Positions 42,955-51,602 of a DNA stretch of 64,000 nucleotides are shown piece by piece; the stretch's first letter is position 1, and the number at the start of each line of letters is the position of its first letter. A model generated the notes under the pieces. It was given only the letters and a program-made list of their open reading frames with translations, ran no database searches and was not told the origin of the DNA. The DNA is from CAMLFJ01 sp040902305 (GTDB taxonomy: Bacteria > Methylomirabilota > Methylomirabilia > Rokubacteriales > CSP1-6), in contig JBBDXN010000040.1 in NCBI GenBank assembly GCA_040902305.1, forward strand, positions 62,001 to 126,000, given 5' to 3'. Position numbers and translations under genes: made by a program.

Positions 42955-44295
42955 ATGGAACGCAAGCGCGTCGTCGTCATCGGGGGCGGGCTGTCCGGGC
43001 TGACCGCCAGCTACGATCTGGCGCGAGCCGGGCATCATGTCGTGCTGCTCGAGGCGGCTCCGGATTTCGGCGGCCTGGCCAGCTCCTTCCGCCTCGAGGG
43101 CCACCCGATCGAGCGCTTCTACCACTTCATTTGCCGTTCCGATCGCGATCTCCTGACTCTCGTCGACGAGCTTGGTCTCGGCGGAAAGCTGCACTGGCGG
43201 AAAACACACACCGCCTTCTACTATAACGGCCGGTACTACCCGTTCGGATCGCCTCTCGACCTCCTCAGGTTCTCGGCGGTGCCGTGGTCGCAGCGCATCA
43301 GGTTCGGGCTGCACGTCGCCCGCTCGCGTTACCGCTCGCAGTGGCGCCGGCTGGACCGGATCCCCGCCAAGCAGTGGCTGATCGAAAGCATCGGGGAGCA
43401 GGCGTACCAGGTGATCTGGCACCCCCTGCTGAAGGTGAAGTTCGGTGACTACCACGACCAGATCTCCGCCGCCTGGGTCTGGCACCGTATCTGGCGCGTC
43501 GCCTCCTCGCGCCGCAGCATGCTCGACCGGCAGATGTTCGGTTGCCTCGAGTCCGGCACCGCAACCCTCGTCGACCCGCTCGTCGCGTGGTTGCGGGCGC
43601 GGCCGAACGTCGAGCTGCGGACCGGCGTGCGCGTTCGCCCTATCGAGGCCCACGACGGACGCGTGACGGAGGTCCACGCCGGCGATACGTGCACCCCGTG
43701 CGACGCGGTGATCTCCACGGTGGCGCTGCCCACCCTGGATCGCATCGTCCCGAACCAGTCCGATCCCTACTTCGAACGGGTGCGGCAGGTGAAGTACATC
43801 GGAATCGTCTGCATGCTGCTGAGCCTGAGGCGGCCCTTCAGTCGTAACTTCTGGACCAACATCAACGATCCGCGCATCAGCTTCAACGGCATCATCGAGC
43901 AGAGCTCTCTTAACCGGAACCTGCAGCGGGCCGGCCTCAATGTCGTCTATGTTCCGTTCTACCTGCCGACCACCGAGCCCCGCTATCGCGCCGCCGACCA
44001 GGACCTCTTCACCGAGTACACCGCCATGCTGAAGCTCATGAATCCCGACTTCTCCGAGAGCTGGGTCAAGGAGTATCATGTCTTTCGCACGCCGCATGCC
44101 CAGCCCGTCTTCACCCGCAACTTCGTCGATCTCATGCCCAGCCACCGGACTCCGATCCGGGGTCTCTACGTCACCGACTCCACTCAGTTCTACCCGGAGG
44201 ACCGCACGATCAGCCAGGCGATCCGCCAGGGTCGTACCGCGGCGGCCATGATCATGGCCGATTTCGACGCTCGCCCCTCGATGACTCGTTCATGA
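42955..44295 (+). CDS. FAD-dependent amine oxidase/protoporphyrinogen-oxidase-like protein, glycan cluster
   Basis: 446 aa. The N-terminal dinucleotide motif is RVVVIGGGLSGLTASYDLAR, then VVLLEAAPDFGGLASSF. Middle blocks HPIERFYHFICRSDRDLLTL and FYYNGRYYPFGSPLDLL, and C-terminal GLYVTDSTQFYPEDRTISQA, are typical of the NAD(P)/FAD oxidoreductases found inside polysaccharide loci and distantly related to UDP-galactopyranose mutase. The chemistry on the glycan is unknown. ATG 42955 starts directly at the FAD motif; an in-frame GTG 30 nt earlier is less likely. A methyltransferase gene follows after 16 nt. Confidence 0.82.
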   Translation: MERKRVVVIGGGLSGLTASYDLARAGHHVVLLEAAPDFGGLASSFRLEGHPIERFYHFICRSDRDLLTLVDELGLGGKLHWRKTHTAFYYNGRYYPFGSPLDLLRFSAVPWSQRIRFGLHVARSRYRSQWRRLDRIPAKQWLIESIGEQAYQVIWHPLLKVKFGDYHDQISAAWVWHRIWRVASSRRSMLDRQMFGCLESGTATLVDPLVAWLRARPNVELRTGVRVRPIEAHDGRVTEVHAGDTCTPCDAVISTVALPTLDRIVPNQSDPYFERVRQVKYIGIVCMLLSLRRPFSRNFWTNINDPRISFNGIIEQSSLNRNLQRAGLNVVYVPFYLPTTEPRYRAADQDLFTEYTAMLKLMNPDFSESWVKEYHVFRTPHAQPVFTRNFVDLMPSHRTPIRGLYVTDSTQFYPEDRTISQAIRQGRTAAAMIMADFDARPSMTRS

Positions 44296-44311
44296 GCCCA
44301 GGCCGGGCCTC

Positions 44312-45289
44312 ATGACCCTGGTGGCGGCCATCTGTGTCGTGTGCGGTGGGGAGAACGTAGATCCCGTGTACCCCGGCACCATCGCGCCCGCCGAGTTGCG
44401 CGACCCGGCCGTCTACTTCTCGTCGTCCCGGCTAGTGACCGGCTATCTCCCCGTCGTGCGGTGCGCCCGATGTGGGCTCCTGATGACCAGCCCTCGGGAC
44501 GACGACGCGACGCTCGGCCGCATCTATGCGGAGCTGGCGGATCACTCCTCCGAGGTTGAAGACGGGGCGCGAAGCCGAACCGTGGCGGACCGACTCGCGC
44601 TGGTGGGGAGCTACCGGCGGCTCCCGGGGCGTCTCCTAGACGTCGGGTGCGGTACCGGGGTCTTCGTCTGCGCGGCCCAAGACGGAGGCTGGGAGGCTAC
44701 CGGCGTCGACGCCTCGGCCTGGGCAGTGGCGATGGGCGGGCAACGGTGCCCGCGGGCACGCTTCCGGGCCGGTCTGCTCTCGGAGATCGACTTCCCGGCC
44801 GGAAGCTTCGATGTGGTCACGCTGTGGGACGTCCTGGAGCACGTGCCGAGGCCCGTCGAGACTCTCGAGAAAATCCGGAGCTGGCTCGCCCTCGACGGCT
44901 GGCTCTTTCTGAGCTTGCCGAACGCCGAAAGCCGCATCGCCCGGCTGATGGGCAAGCGCTGGGTCCTGCTCCTGCGCGAGCACCTTTGGTATTTCTCGCC
45001 GGCCACGATCGCGGCCCTGCTGTCGCGGACCGGCTTCATGCTCGACAGCGTGCGTCCGAAGCTCGTCCCTTTCTCCCTCGCGCACATCCTGGACCGTCTT
45101 GCTCAGTACCCGGGAGCGGCCGGGACGATTGCCGGCCGCCTCCCCGCAATCGGGGTCCTTCGACGCATCGCGGTGCGCGTCCCCATCGGCGAGATGTACG
45201 TGGTCGCTCGACGCACCCGCGGGCAAGGCAGAGAGGCCTCGAGGACTGCACGAAGCGCCGACGAAATGCGTGACGCGTTTACCCGGTGA
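44312..45289 (+). CDS. Class I SAM methyltransferase with N-terminal zinc-binding segment
   Basis: 325 aa. The N-terminus holds CVVCGG and CARCGLLMTSPRDD (about 8-65), a four-cysteine knuckle common in Methyltransf_23-type polysaccharide enzymes. The SAM fold follows with RLLDVGCGTGVFVCAAQDGG (motif I, about 108-127), FDVVTLWDVLEHVPRPVETL and WLFLSLPNAESRIARLMGKR. It probably methylates a sugar or a lipid-linked intermediate. It lies between the FAD oxidoreductase and a GT39-like membrane protein, all on the plus strand and within 20 nt of each other. Confidence 0.85.
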   Translation: MTLVAAICVVCGGENVDPVYPGTIAPAELRDPAVYFSSSRLVTGYLPVVRCARCGLLMTSPRDDDATLGRIYAELADHSSEVEDGARSRTVADRLALVGSYRRLPGRLLDVGCGTGVFVCAAQDGGWEATGVDASAWAVAMGGQRCPRARFRAGLLSEIDFPAGSFDVVTLWDVLEHVPRPVETLEKIRSWLALDGWLFLSLPNAESRIARLMGKRWVLLLREHLWYFSPATIAALLSRTGFMLDSVRPKLVPFSLAHILDRLAQYPGAAGTIAGRLPAIGVLRRIAVRVPIGEMYVVARRTRGQGREASRTARSADEMRDAFTR

Positions 45290-45305
45290 CCCTCTTGAGT
45301 AGTAT

Positions 45306-46955
45306 ATGAGGGCTATCCGGGCGGCGGTTGGGGGACGTGGTGGCCGCGTCGTGGCACTGCTGGCGGTGATCGCCCTGGCCACCGGCCTGCGCGTGGCGCT
45401 CCTCGACCGACAAGGTCTCTGGGCCGACGAAGTCTTCTCGCTTGCTATCGCCACCGGACACAGCCTCGAGCACCCCGCCGCGGAAGCAGACCCGGCCCAG
45501 GGCGACTATGTCGAAGCACCCACGCCGTTGCCGGCGTCCGCCTTCAGGCGTTACCTGGAGCACGAGGACCCCCCGGCTGGGTTCCGTCGCGTGGTCCGTG
45601 CCGTTCGTCTCTCGGACACGAGCCCACCGCTCTACTACGTGCTGCTGGATGGCTGGACTCGCTGGGCAGGTGTGAGCGACTCCGCCCTCCGGCTCTTCTC
45701 CGTCCTGTGGGCTCTGGCGTCGATGCCGGTTCTGTGGCTGATCGCACGACGGGTCGGCGGCGAGGCGGCCGCTCTCCCGGCGGTCGTGCTCTTCGCGGTC
45801 TGCCCCCTGGGACTCTACTATTCCGCCGAGGGCCGGATGTACTCGCTCGTTCTGTTCCTCGTGGTGAGCATGGTCGCGTTGACCCTCGCCCTGGGGACCG
45901 GGGACGCGACGCCCTGGCGGGTCGGAGCCTGGAGTGCGGTGAGTGCGGCTGCGCTCCTGACCCACTACTTCTGCGGTTTCGTCTGGGTTGCCTGTCTCGC
46001 CTGGCTGGCGATGATGCCCACGCGGATCCGATGGACCTGGATCGCCGGCGGTGTCGTCCTGACCGGCCTGCTCGTGTTGCCCTGGTACATGGTGCTGCCG
46101 GAGTCGCTCGGCCGATGGCGGGTGACCTGGTACTGGCTCAACACCCCGGTCGACTTCCGCCGTGCGCTCGCCGCCCCCTTCCGGCTGTCGTGGAGCTTCC
46201 TCTCAGGTCAGGGGTTCTGGGTCAGCTCGGTCCGCTCCGAGTGGCTCGCCGCTTTCGCGTTCGGGGCAGTGGCGGTAGCGCTCGGGCTCGCGTTCCGGCG
46301 CCGGCTCTTCTCGGGCGAGCGTGGTCTCGTATGGCTCTGGGTTGCCGCTGCATGCACGGGGCCGATCGTGTTCGACCTCATGAGAGGAACGAACACGGCC
46401 GCGATCCCGCGCTACGCTCTGGCCGGCCTTCCCGGCATCCTCGTCCTTGCCGCGATCGGCTTGAGCCGGCTCCGGCCCGCCGTGCGCGTCGTGGTGCTGC
46501 TGGTGATCCTGCTCGCGTGGAGCTCGGGGGTCCGCGCGATTCTCCGCCTTCCTTCCCGTCAGTTCGAGCCCTATCGGGAAGTTGCCGCGGCTCTGGACGC
46601 CACCATCACCCCCGACGATCTCGTGCTGGTGCATTCGATCCCGTCGGGGGTGCTCGGGATCGCCCGCTACGTGAACGGAGCCACGATGGTGGCGTCGTGG
46701 GTCGGACAGCTCGGCCAGCGGCGGGTGCCGGCCGATGCCGAGGCCCTCACCGAGGGCCGCGCCAAGGTCATCGTCGTCAGGATCCACGAGGTCGGCGAGC
46801 CGGCCCCGCAGGAGTCGTGGTTGCGGGTCCACGCGAGGCTGATCGCCGAGAGTCGACGAGAGGCCGCCCGGCTCAGTTCGTTCCAGCCTCGATCGGGCGA
46901 GCGCTTCGTCTGGGGGCCGTTGCGTCGGAACGGACCGGAGGCCGGCGGCCGGTGA
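45306..46955 (+). CDS. Membrane glycosyltransferase, GT39/ArnT-like
   Basis: 549 aa with about ten hydrophobic segments (from VVALLAVIALATGLRVALLD to VRVVVLLVILLAWSSGVRAI). The first loop has the DE-type catalytic motif LWADEVFSLAIATG, and SDTSPPLYYVLLDGWTRW follows, as in polyprenyl-phosphate-sugar-dependent GT-C enzymes. A soluble C-terminal part (about 420-549) lies outside the membrane. It would transfer a sugar from a lipid carrier on the periplasmic face; the acceptor is unknown. It ends 11 nt from the convergent stop at 46966. Confidence 0.85.
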   Translation: MRAIRAAVGGRGGRVVALLAVIALATGLRVALLDRQGLWADEVFSLAIATGHSLEHPAAEADPAQGDYVEAPTPLPASAFRRYLEHEDPPAGFRRVVRAVRLSDTSPPLYYVLLDGWTRWAGVSDSALRLFSVLWALASMPVLWLIARRVGGEAAALPAVVLFAVCPLGLYYSAEGRMYSLVLFLVVSMVALTLALGTGDATPWRVGAWSAVSAAALLTHYFCGFVWVACLAWLAMMPTRIRWTWIAGGVVLTGLLVLPWYMVLPESLGRWRVTWYWLNTPVDFRRALAAPFRLSWSFLSGQGFWVSSVRSEWLAAFAFGAVAVALGLAFRRRLFSGERGLVWLWVAAACTGPIVFDLMRGTNTAAIPRYALAGLPGILVLAAIGLSRLRPAVRVVVLLVILLAWSSGVRAILRLPSRQFEPYREVAAALDATITPDDLVLVHSIPSGVLGIARYVNGATMVASWVGQLGQRRVPADAEALTEGRAKVIVVRIHEVGEPAPQESWLRVHARLIAESRREAARLSSFQPRSGERFVWGPLRRNGPEAGGR

Positions 46956-46965
46956 GCGACGCGCG

Positions 46966-47274
46966 TCAGACCGCCGGCGGATCGTCCCGGCGCCGCCGGG
47001 CGGCCTGCCGTTCATAGGCCAGCTGGGCCACCAGCAAGTCGAGGACGTAGTCCATGATCCGGGTCACCGCGAAGATGGATCCGATCGACCAGAAGAACGA
47101 CATGGCCACGAAGCGGGACCAATGCTCATAGGTTTCCCCGGTCCGGAGCAGCTCGAGAAAGCTCGCGAGGACAAGGGCCCCGCCCGCGAGGAAGCACACC
47201 CCCGGGACGAGCCAGAATAGTCGGCTCGTCAGGAGCCGACTCCGGATCTCGGCGAGCGCTCGCCGGCCGGCCAC
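46966..47274 (-). CDS. Small two-TM membrane protein
   Basis: 102 aa. The start GTG 47274 lies inside the 3' end of the Dpm1-like glycosyltransferase gene (46-nt overlap). Two TM helices are seen (FWLVPGVCFLAGGALVLASF, then VAMSFFWSIGSIFAVTRIMD), followed by a basic tail (QAARRRRDDPPAV). Small proteins of this type accompany Dpm1-like glycosyltransferases and may help export or stabilise lipid-linked sugars. No catalytic motif is visible. Confidence 0.65.
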   Translation of the reverse strand: MAGRRALAEIRSRLLTSRLFWLVPGVCFLAGGALVLASFLELLRTGETYEHWSRFVAMSFFWSIGSIFAVTRIMDYVLDLLVAQLAYERQAARRRRDDPPAV

Positions 47275-48176
47275 GCGATCTTGACGACCTTCGCGGTGAG
47301 GTAGCTGGCGCACAGCAAGAGCGCGGCGATCGTCCCGAGAACGTGGCTGACCAGGAAGCGGTAGATCATCCACTCCTGCACGCGGTGGTGCTCCAGATAG
47401 TACCGGATGGGTCCCATCATCCATGCGCTGGCCACCACGAGGGCCACCAGGCCTATGAGGGCAAGCGGACGCGAGGCGCGGTAGAGGAAGGCCGCCTCGA
47501 GGATGACCCGCAGGAAGAGCACGGTGTCCCGGCCCAGCCGGAGCTTCGATTCTCCCTCCCGCTCGTGGTACGGCATGTCGATCTCGACGATCTTCACCGC
47601 GGTCCCGAGCACGGCCCGCGCCGTCATCGCCGGCGTGAAGCTGAGGCCGTCGGGGAGGGGCAGAAGCCGTCCCAGGCTGGCGCGTCGAACGACCCGCATG
47701 CCGCTCGCGGTGTCGCGCACGCGGGACGAGGACAGGGCGCGAAGCAGCGTGGCGAAGCCCCGGTTGCCGACCCGGCGAACGAGCGGCATCTTGCTGGCCT
47801 GATTCAGCCGGGAGCCCAGCACCACGTCGGCCTGCTCGCTCGCGAGGGTCCGGCAGAGGTCGGCAAAGAACCGGGGATCGCAGGTGCCGTCGGCGTCGAG
47901 GAACCCGAGCAGATCCGCGTCGGACTGCCGCCAGGCCTCCTTGATGGCGGCGCCGTATCCCCGGTTCTTCTCGAACACGATGAGCTTGACGGAGTCGGCG
48001 TAGCGGCGGGCGCGCTCGACGGTGCGGTCCGTCGAGCCGTCGCTCACCACGGTGATGTCGACGGTCGTCACGGGCGAGCCCGCGATGATCTGGGCGCCGG
48101 CCTCCAGCGATCGCCGGATGATGCTCTCGATGCTCTGTTCCTCGTTCAGCGCGGGAATGACGATCAGGAGCTTCAT
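47229..48176 (-). CDS. Glycosyltransferase family 2, dolichol-phosphate-mannose synthase-like
   Basis: 315 aa. GT-A domain: LLIVIPALNEEQSIESIIRR, VSDGSTDRTVERA (D-containing metal site), FEKNRGYGAAIKEAWRQS, LGFLDADGTCDP (catalytic DAD) and DTASGMRVVRRASLG. Two to three TM helices close the chain (ALIGLVALVVASAWMMG; VLGTIAALLLCASYLTAKVV). It would make a polyprenyl-phosphate sugar for the neighbouring GT-C membrane transferases. ATG 48176 overlaps the stop of the upstream membrane transferase. Confidence 0.87.
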   Translation of the reverse strand: MKLLIVIPALNEEQSIESIIRRSLEAGAQIIAGSPVTTVDITVVSDGSTDRTVERARRYADSVKLIVFEKNRGYGAAIKEAWRQSDADLLGFLDADGTCDPRFFADLCRTLASEQADVVLGSRLNQASKMPLVRRVGNRGFATLLRALSSSRVRDTASGMRVVRRASLGRLLPLPDGLSFTPAMTARAVLGTAVKIVEIDMPYHEREGESKLRLGRDTVLFLRVILEAAFLYRASRPLALIGLVALVVASAWMMGPIRYYLEHHRVQEWMIYRFLVSHVLGTIAALLLCASYLTAKVVKIAWPAGERSPRSGVGS

Positions 48177-49879
48177 GGGCGGTTTCGGGTCGGCTCCGGG
48201 CGTCGCTCGTAGATCTCGAGCCTCCCGGAGGGGTTCGAATACACCAGCAGCCACCGCTCGGGAGAGCTCGCTAGGAGGGGCAAGGCGTAGTCCCGGGTGA
48301 TGGGCGGCCAGGCGCCGTCCACGACCACGAAGCGGACCGGAACCGAGTCGAGGAGCGCCTGGGCGCGAGCCGGGTCGGTCTCGAACGGGGGCATCACCGC
48401 CTTCAGGCCGGTGAGCAGGTACACCCACTGCGGCATCGATGCGGCGACCACGTCGCCGGGCCCGGCCCGGCGGCCGAGCCAGTCGAGCCCGGACTCGAGC
48501 GCCTGGTGGTGCTCGTCGTAGAAGAACAGGCGTTGCGCGGCCACATGCCCGCCACGGTCTCGCAGGGTTGCCGGGTAGCGATACTGCACGTACATCCGGG
48601 TCAGCACGAGTGCTTCTACCGCGAGGACGGCGACCACGACGGCGATCCGGCCGGCGTGGCTCACCCGCCGCAGGGGGGCCGGCAAACGCTCGCTCCAGGC
48701 CGCAAGCGTCATCGCGCCGCGAGCCAGCGCCAGCGCGAGGAACGGCGTCACCGGCGCCCAGTATCGCTCCCACTGTCCCCGCCATGGCCAGGGAGTGAGA
48801 CAGATGCCCGCGGCGGTCAGCAGGACGTACAGGCCGATCAGCCGAGCCTCGCGAGTGAGCAGGCTCCAGACGCCGACCAGGACGACAAGCCCGATCACGA
48901 TGGGCAGATACAGGACGACCCGCCACGGGACGACTCGGCCGATGATCGGGATCTCCTTGATGCGTTCCCAGGAGTAGGCCCTCGCGGTCACGGCCGTGCC
49001 CAGGCTCTTCGGCATGTGCGCGAGGTTGACCAGCCAGCGGTGGGCGACCTCGGGGACGGAGGCCTTTCCCCCGTCCGGCTTGAACGGATCGTGCAGCGAC
49101 ACGTTCCGAGCGTAGCTCACGTTGTAGAAGAGGTAGTCGGCTCGCTGGTAGGCATACGCGGGCTGCGTGTAGTCGGGGCTCCGCTCGACGTGGGCGATGT
49201 AGGCGTTCCAGCCGAGGATCGGGACGAGGGCAACCACCGCTCGGATGGCCGCGGTCCGGAACCGTCTCCCGAGGATCGCGTCCAGCACCCAGGCCCCCAG
49301 CAGGGCGATGCCCATGGTCCGCAAGAGATACGCGGCCACCGCGCAGGCGCCGGCCGCCGTCGACCGGATCGGTCCGGTCTGCCGGCCCGCCAGGAGCACG
49401 AAGAGCGTCGTGGCCAGCGCGAACGGGAGCTCGGCGAAGCAGAGATCCGAGATGAAGCTCGTCTGTGGGTGCAGGAGCACGACGACGGCGGCCAGGAATG
49501 CCCAGGGGAGGGGTAGATATCGCCGGAGCACCGCATACGCCGCGAAGATGTACGTCGTGAAGATCAGGAAGTACGAGAGCCGCATCCATCGGCCGACGAC
49601 GACGAAGTCGCTGGATCCAACGAGCCACTGATGGAACGCGACGATGAGAGGGAGAAGCGGCGGGTATTGATTCGCCTCGATGTCCCCAGGCTCGTTCAGG
49701 AGTCGGTATCCCTTCCCCTCTGCGATCGCGGTGCCGAGCACGTAGTAGACTCCGCCGTCCCAGCGGAAATCCAGAGGGCCGACCGCCCGCGGAGCCCAGA
49801 GGGCGATGATCATCGCCGCGAGGATCACGGCGGCGATGACGTCGGGCTTGGACCGCAGTACCAGACCCACAGGCCTCAC
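48173..49879 (-). CDS. Membrane glycosyltransferase, GT39/ArnT-like
   Basis: 568 aa from GTG 49879, 34 nt after the stop of the family 2 transferase. The first helix is VIAAVILAAMIIALWAPRAV, followed by the catalytic-loop region FRWDGGVYYVLGTAIAEGKG and IEANQYPPLLPLIVAFHQWL, which match GT-C enzymes with a D-containing first loop. Ten or more hydrophobic segments and a soluble C-terminal part (MPPFETDPARAQALLD) follow. Polyprenyl-phosphate-linked donor is expected, consistent with the Dpm1-like gene next to it. Confidence 0.83.
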   Translation of the reverse strand: MRPVGLVLRSKPDVIAAVILAAMIIALWAPRAVGPLDFRWDGGVYYVLGTAIAEGKGYRLLNEPGDIEANQYPPLLPLIVAFHQWLVGSSDFVVVGRWMRLSYFLIFTTYIFAAYAVLRRYLPLPWAFLAAVVVLLHPQTSFISDLCFAELPFALATTLFVLLAGRQTGPIRSTAAGACAVAAYLLRTMGIALLGAWVLDAILGRRFRTAAIRAVVALVPILGWNAYIAHVERSPDYTQPAYAYQRADYLFYNVSYARNVSLHDPFKPDGGKASVPEVAHRWLVNLAHMPKSLGTAVTARAYSWERIKEIPIIGRVVPWRVVLYLPIVIGLVVLVGVWSLLTREARLIGLYVLLTAAGICLTPWPWRGQWERYWAPVTPFLALALARGAMTLAAWSERLPAPLRRVSHAGRIAVVVAVLAVEALVLTRMYVQYRYPATLRDRGGHVAAQRLFFYDEHHQALESGLDWLGRRAGPGDVVAASMPQWVYLLTGLKAVMPPFETDPARAQALLDSVPVRFVVVDGAWPPITRDYALPLLASSPERWLLVYSNPSGRLEIYERRPEPTRNRP

Positions 49880-49913
49880 CGCGCGGTGAATCCAGTCAAG
49901 AGCGGAGGACGCA

Positions 49914-50900
49914 TCACGTTCTCTGCTTGGTGGGGCGCCGAAGCGCTGCACGAAGCCGGGCGCGCAGGCCCGAGGGGAGCCACAGCACCACGAGATACGG
50001 CAGCACGATGTGGGGGCGACCACTCCGGAGCACATACCGCATGAGAAAGTGGTTGGCGAGCCGGCGGTGGCCTCGCTCGCCCATGTCGTAAGCGTCCCGC
50101 GCAGTCTCACGAGCCAGCTCGCTGATGAGACGGGCCGCCCGCCGCCGGTCCCCGCCGGCGATGGCGCGGAAGATCGCCGGTTTATCCTCCACCCAGCTGA
50201 AGGCGCGGGTGGGTTCGGGGCCGGACAATCCCGCGGGGTTGATCCGGTAGCGCACCAGCCTTTCCCTGGCGAAGGTGAATGGCCAATGGGCAGCAATGCG
50301 CAGGTAGAGCTCGTAGTCGGCGCTCACCCGAAACCGGGGGTCCCAGGTCCCGACTTTCCCGAGCACCGCAGCGGGAATCATCACCTGCGAGGGAGTCGAG
50401 ATGATGCTGAACTTGCCGTCCAGCAGCATATCGAAGCAGCGAGCAGTGAAGAAACGTGCGTCCGATGTCTGCAACAGGCGGACGAGGCTGGCCCGGTACA
50501 GCGTCTCCTGGGTGATGCCCGCCGACGAGAAGGCGGTGCCATCGACGGCCACGAGGCCCGACTGCGGATTGCCGCGGGCGGCCTCGACTTGGACCTCCAG
50601 CTTCTCGGGCGCCCAGAGATCATCGCCGTCGAGGAAGGCCACCAGGGCCCCGTGGGCTCGCTGGAGACCTGCATTGCGAGCACGGGATGGACCGGCGTTG
50701 TCCTGATGGATTACCGTGATGCGATCGCCGTAGGCGGCACAGGCGTGCAGCGTGTCGTCGGTGGAGCCGTCATCCACCGCGATGACCTCGACAGGATGGT
50801 AGGTCTGGGCGAGGACACCGTCGAGCGCCGAAGCGACGAACTCCGCCTGGTTGTAGAACGTGACGACCACGCTTACGAGCGGACGAGCGACCACGCTCAC
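49914..50900 (-). CDS. Glycosyltransferase family 2
   Basis: 328 aa. N-terminal VSVVVTFYNQAEFVASALDG, VEVIAVDDGSTDDTLHACAA (nucleotide-binding Asp), NAGPSRARNAGLQRAHGALV and AFLDGDDLWAPEKLE (DGDD metal motif), then RVSADYELYLRIAAHWPF with the acceptor-site acidic pair. It is a cytosolic inverting GT of polysaccharide biosynthesis and the first gene of the minus-strand glycan unit 50900-46966. GTG 50900 begins MSVVARPLVSVVV. The 165 nt upstream to 51066 shows no gene. Confidence 0.87.
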   Translation of the reverse strand: MSVVARPLVSVVVTFYNQAEFVASALDGVLAQTYHPVEVIAVDDGSTDDTLHACAAYGDRITVIHQDNAGPSRARNAGLQRAHGALVAFLDGDDLWAPEKLEVQVEAARGNPQSGLVAVDGTAFSSAGITQETLYRASLVRLLQTSDARFFTARCFDMLLDGKFSIISTPSQVMIPAAVLGKVGTWDPRFRVSADYELYLRIAAHWPFTFARERLVRYRINPAGLSGPEPTRAFSWVEDKPAIFRAIAGGDRRRAARLISELARETARDAYDMGERGHRRLANHFLMRYVLRSGRPHIVLPYLVVLWLPSGLRARLRAALRRPTKQRT

Positions 50901-51066
50901 CGGGCTGCCTCCTCTATTGCGCTCTCCGGTGACTGATCAGGACTGAGCCAGATTTGAGCGCGAAACCCCGAGGGCGAATCGAGAGCTACGTCGTCGCGAA
51001 TGCTGCCACCGCGTATCGACTATACCATCGCCCAACCGGCTAGAATCTTCTGTCGACGGCGGCAAG

Positions 51067-51549
51067 GTGCTGCGGCCTTTGTCTCGGGAAGTGACGCTCA
51101 GCCACCGGGAGCATCTGTGGTCGCGGGCGCAGTTCCGCAAGGAGGTCGCGAAGGAAGTCATCGCCTGCTCGCCGCAGGTGGCGGGCGCGCTCGGCATCTT
51201 CGACTGCTCGGGGGTGTCCGACGGCTCGGCCGCCGCCATCATCGTGCGGGCCGAGGACGCCTACAAGTACACCGACAAGCCGCTCTTCGTGAAGGCGCTG
51301 TCGTTCATCGCGGGGCCGGCCACCGGCCCGATCGATCCCGACTACGACTACACGACGTTCCCCGAGGTGGTGGCCGCTTCCGGGCTGCGCATGCTGTTCG
51401 GGGCGTGGCTGCAGCTCCGCGGGGAGGCAGGGAAGCGGCAGATCGCCAGCGTGGCGCGCGGGCGGAAGCTCGCGCTGACGCACAACCTGGGCGGGGCGCC
51501 GGGGGAGTGCGTGTCGTTCGTGTCGGTGGTGGGGTCCGAGCGGAGCTGA
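51067..51549 (+). pseudogene. Thiolase remnant (acetyl-CoA acetyltransferase/SCP-x type), N-terminus and middle missing
   Basis: 160 codons. The first two-thirds (SREVTLSHREHLWSRAQFRK, IACSPQVAGALGIFDCSGVS, DGSAAAIIV) match the central thiolase region. Then FPEVVAASG jumps directly to SGLRMLFGAWLQLRGEAG and LALTHNLGGAPGECVSFVSV, the C-terminal thiolase end. The expected stretch with GHPIGASG and the catalytic His is absent between VVA and SGLRML, and the active-site Cys domain is missing at the N-terminus. The result is non-catalytic. A palindromic repeat follows 7 nt after the stop. Confidence 0.75.
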
Positions 51550-51556
51550 GGCGGGG

Positions 51557-51592
51557 CCCCTCACCCTGCCCTCTCCCCGGAGGGGAGAGGGT
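51557..51592. repeat. Dispersed palindromic repeat (copy 6)
   Basis: CCCCTCACCCTGCCCTCTCC.. then GGAGGGGAGAGGG. It lies between the thiolase remnant and the 3' end of the HisKA gene, both of which are incomplete. Confidence 0.85.
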
Positions 51593-51602
51593 GGGAGGGA
51601 CG

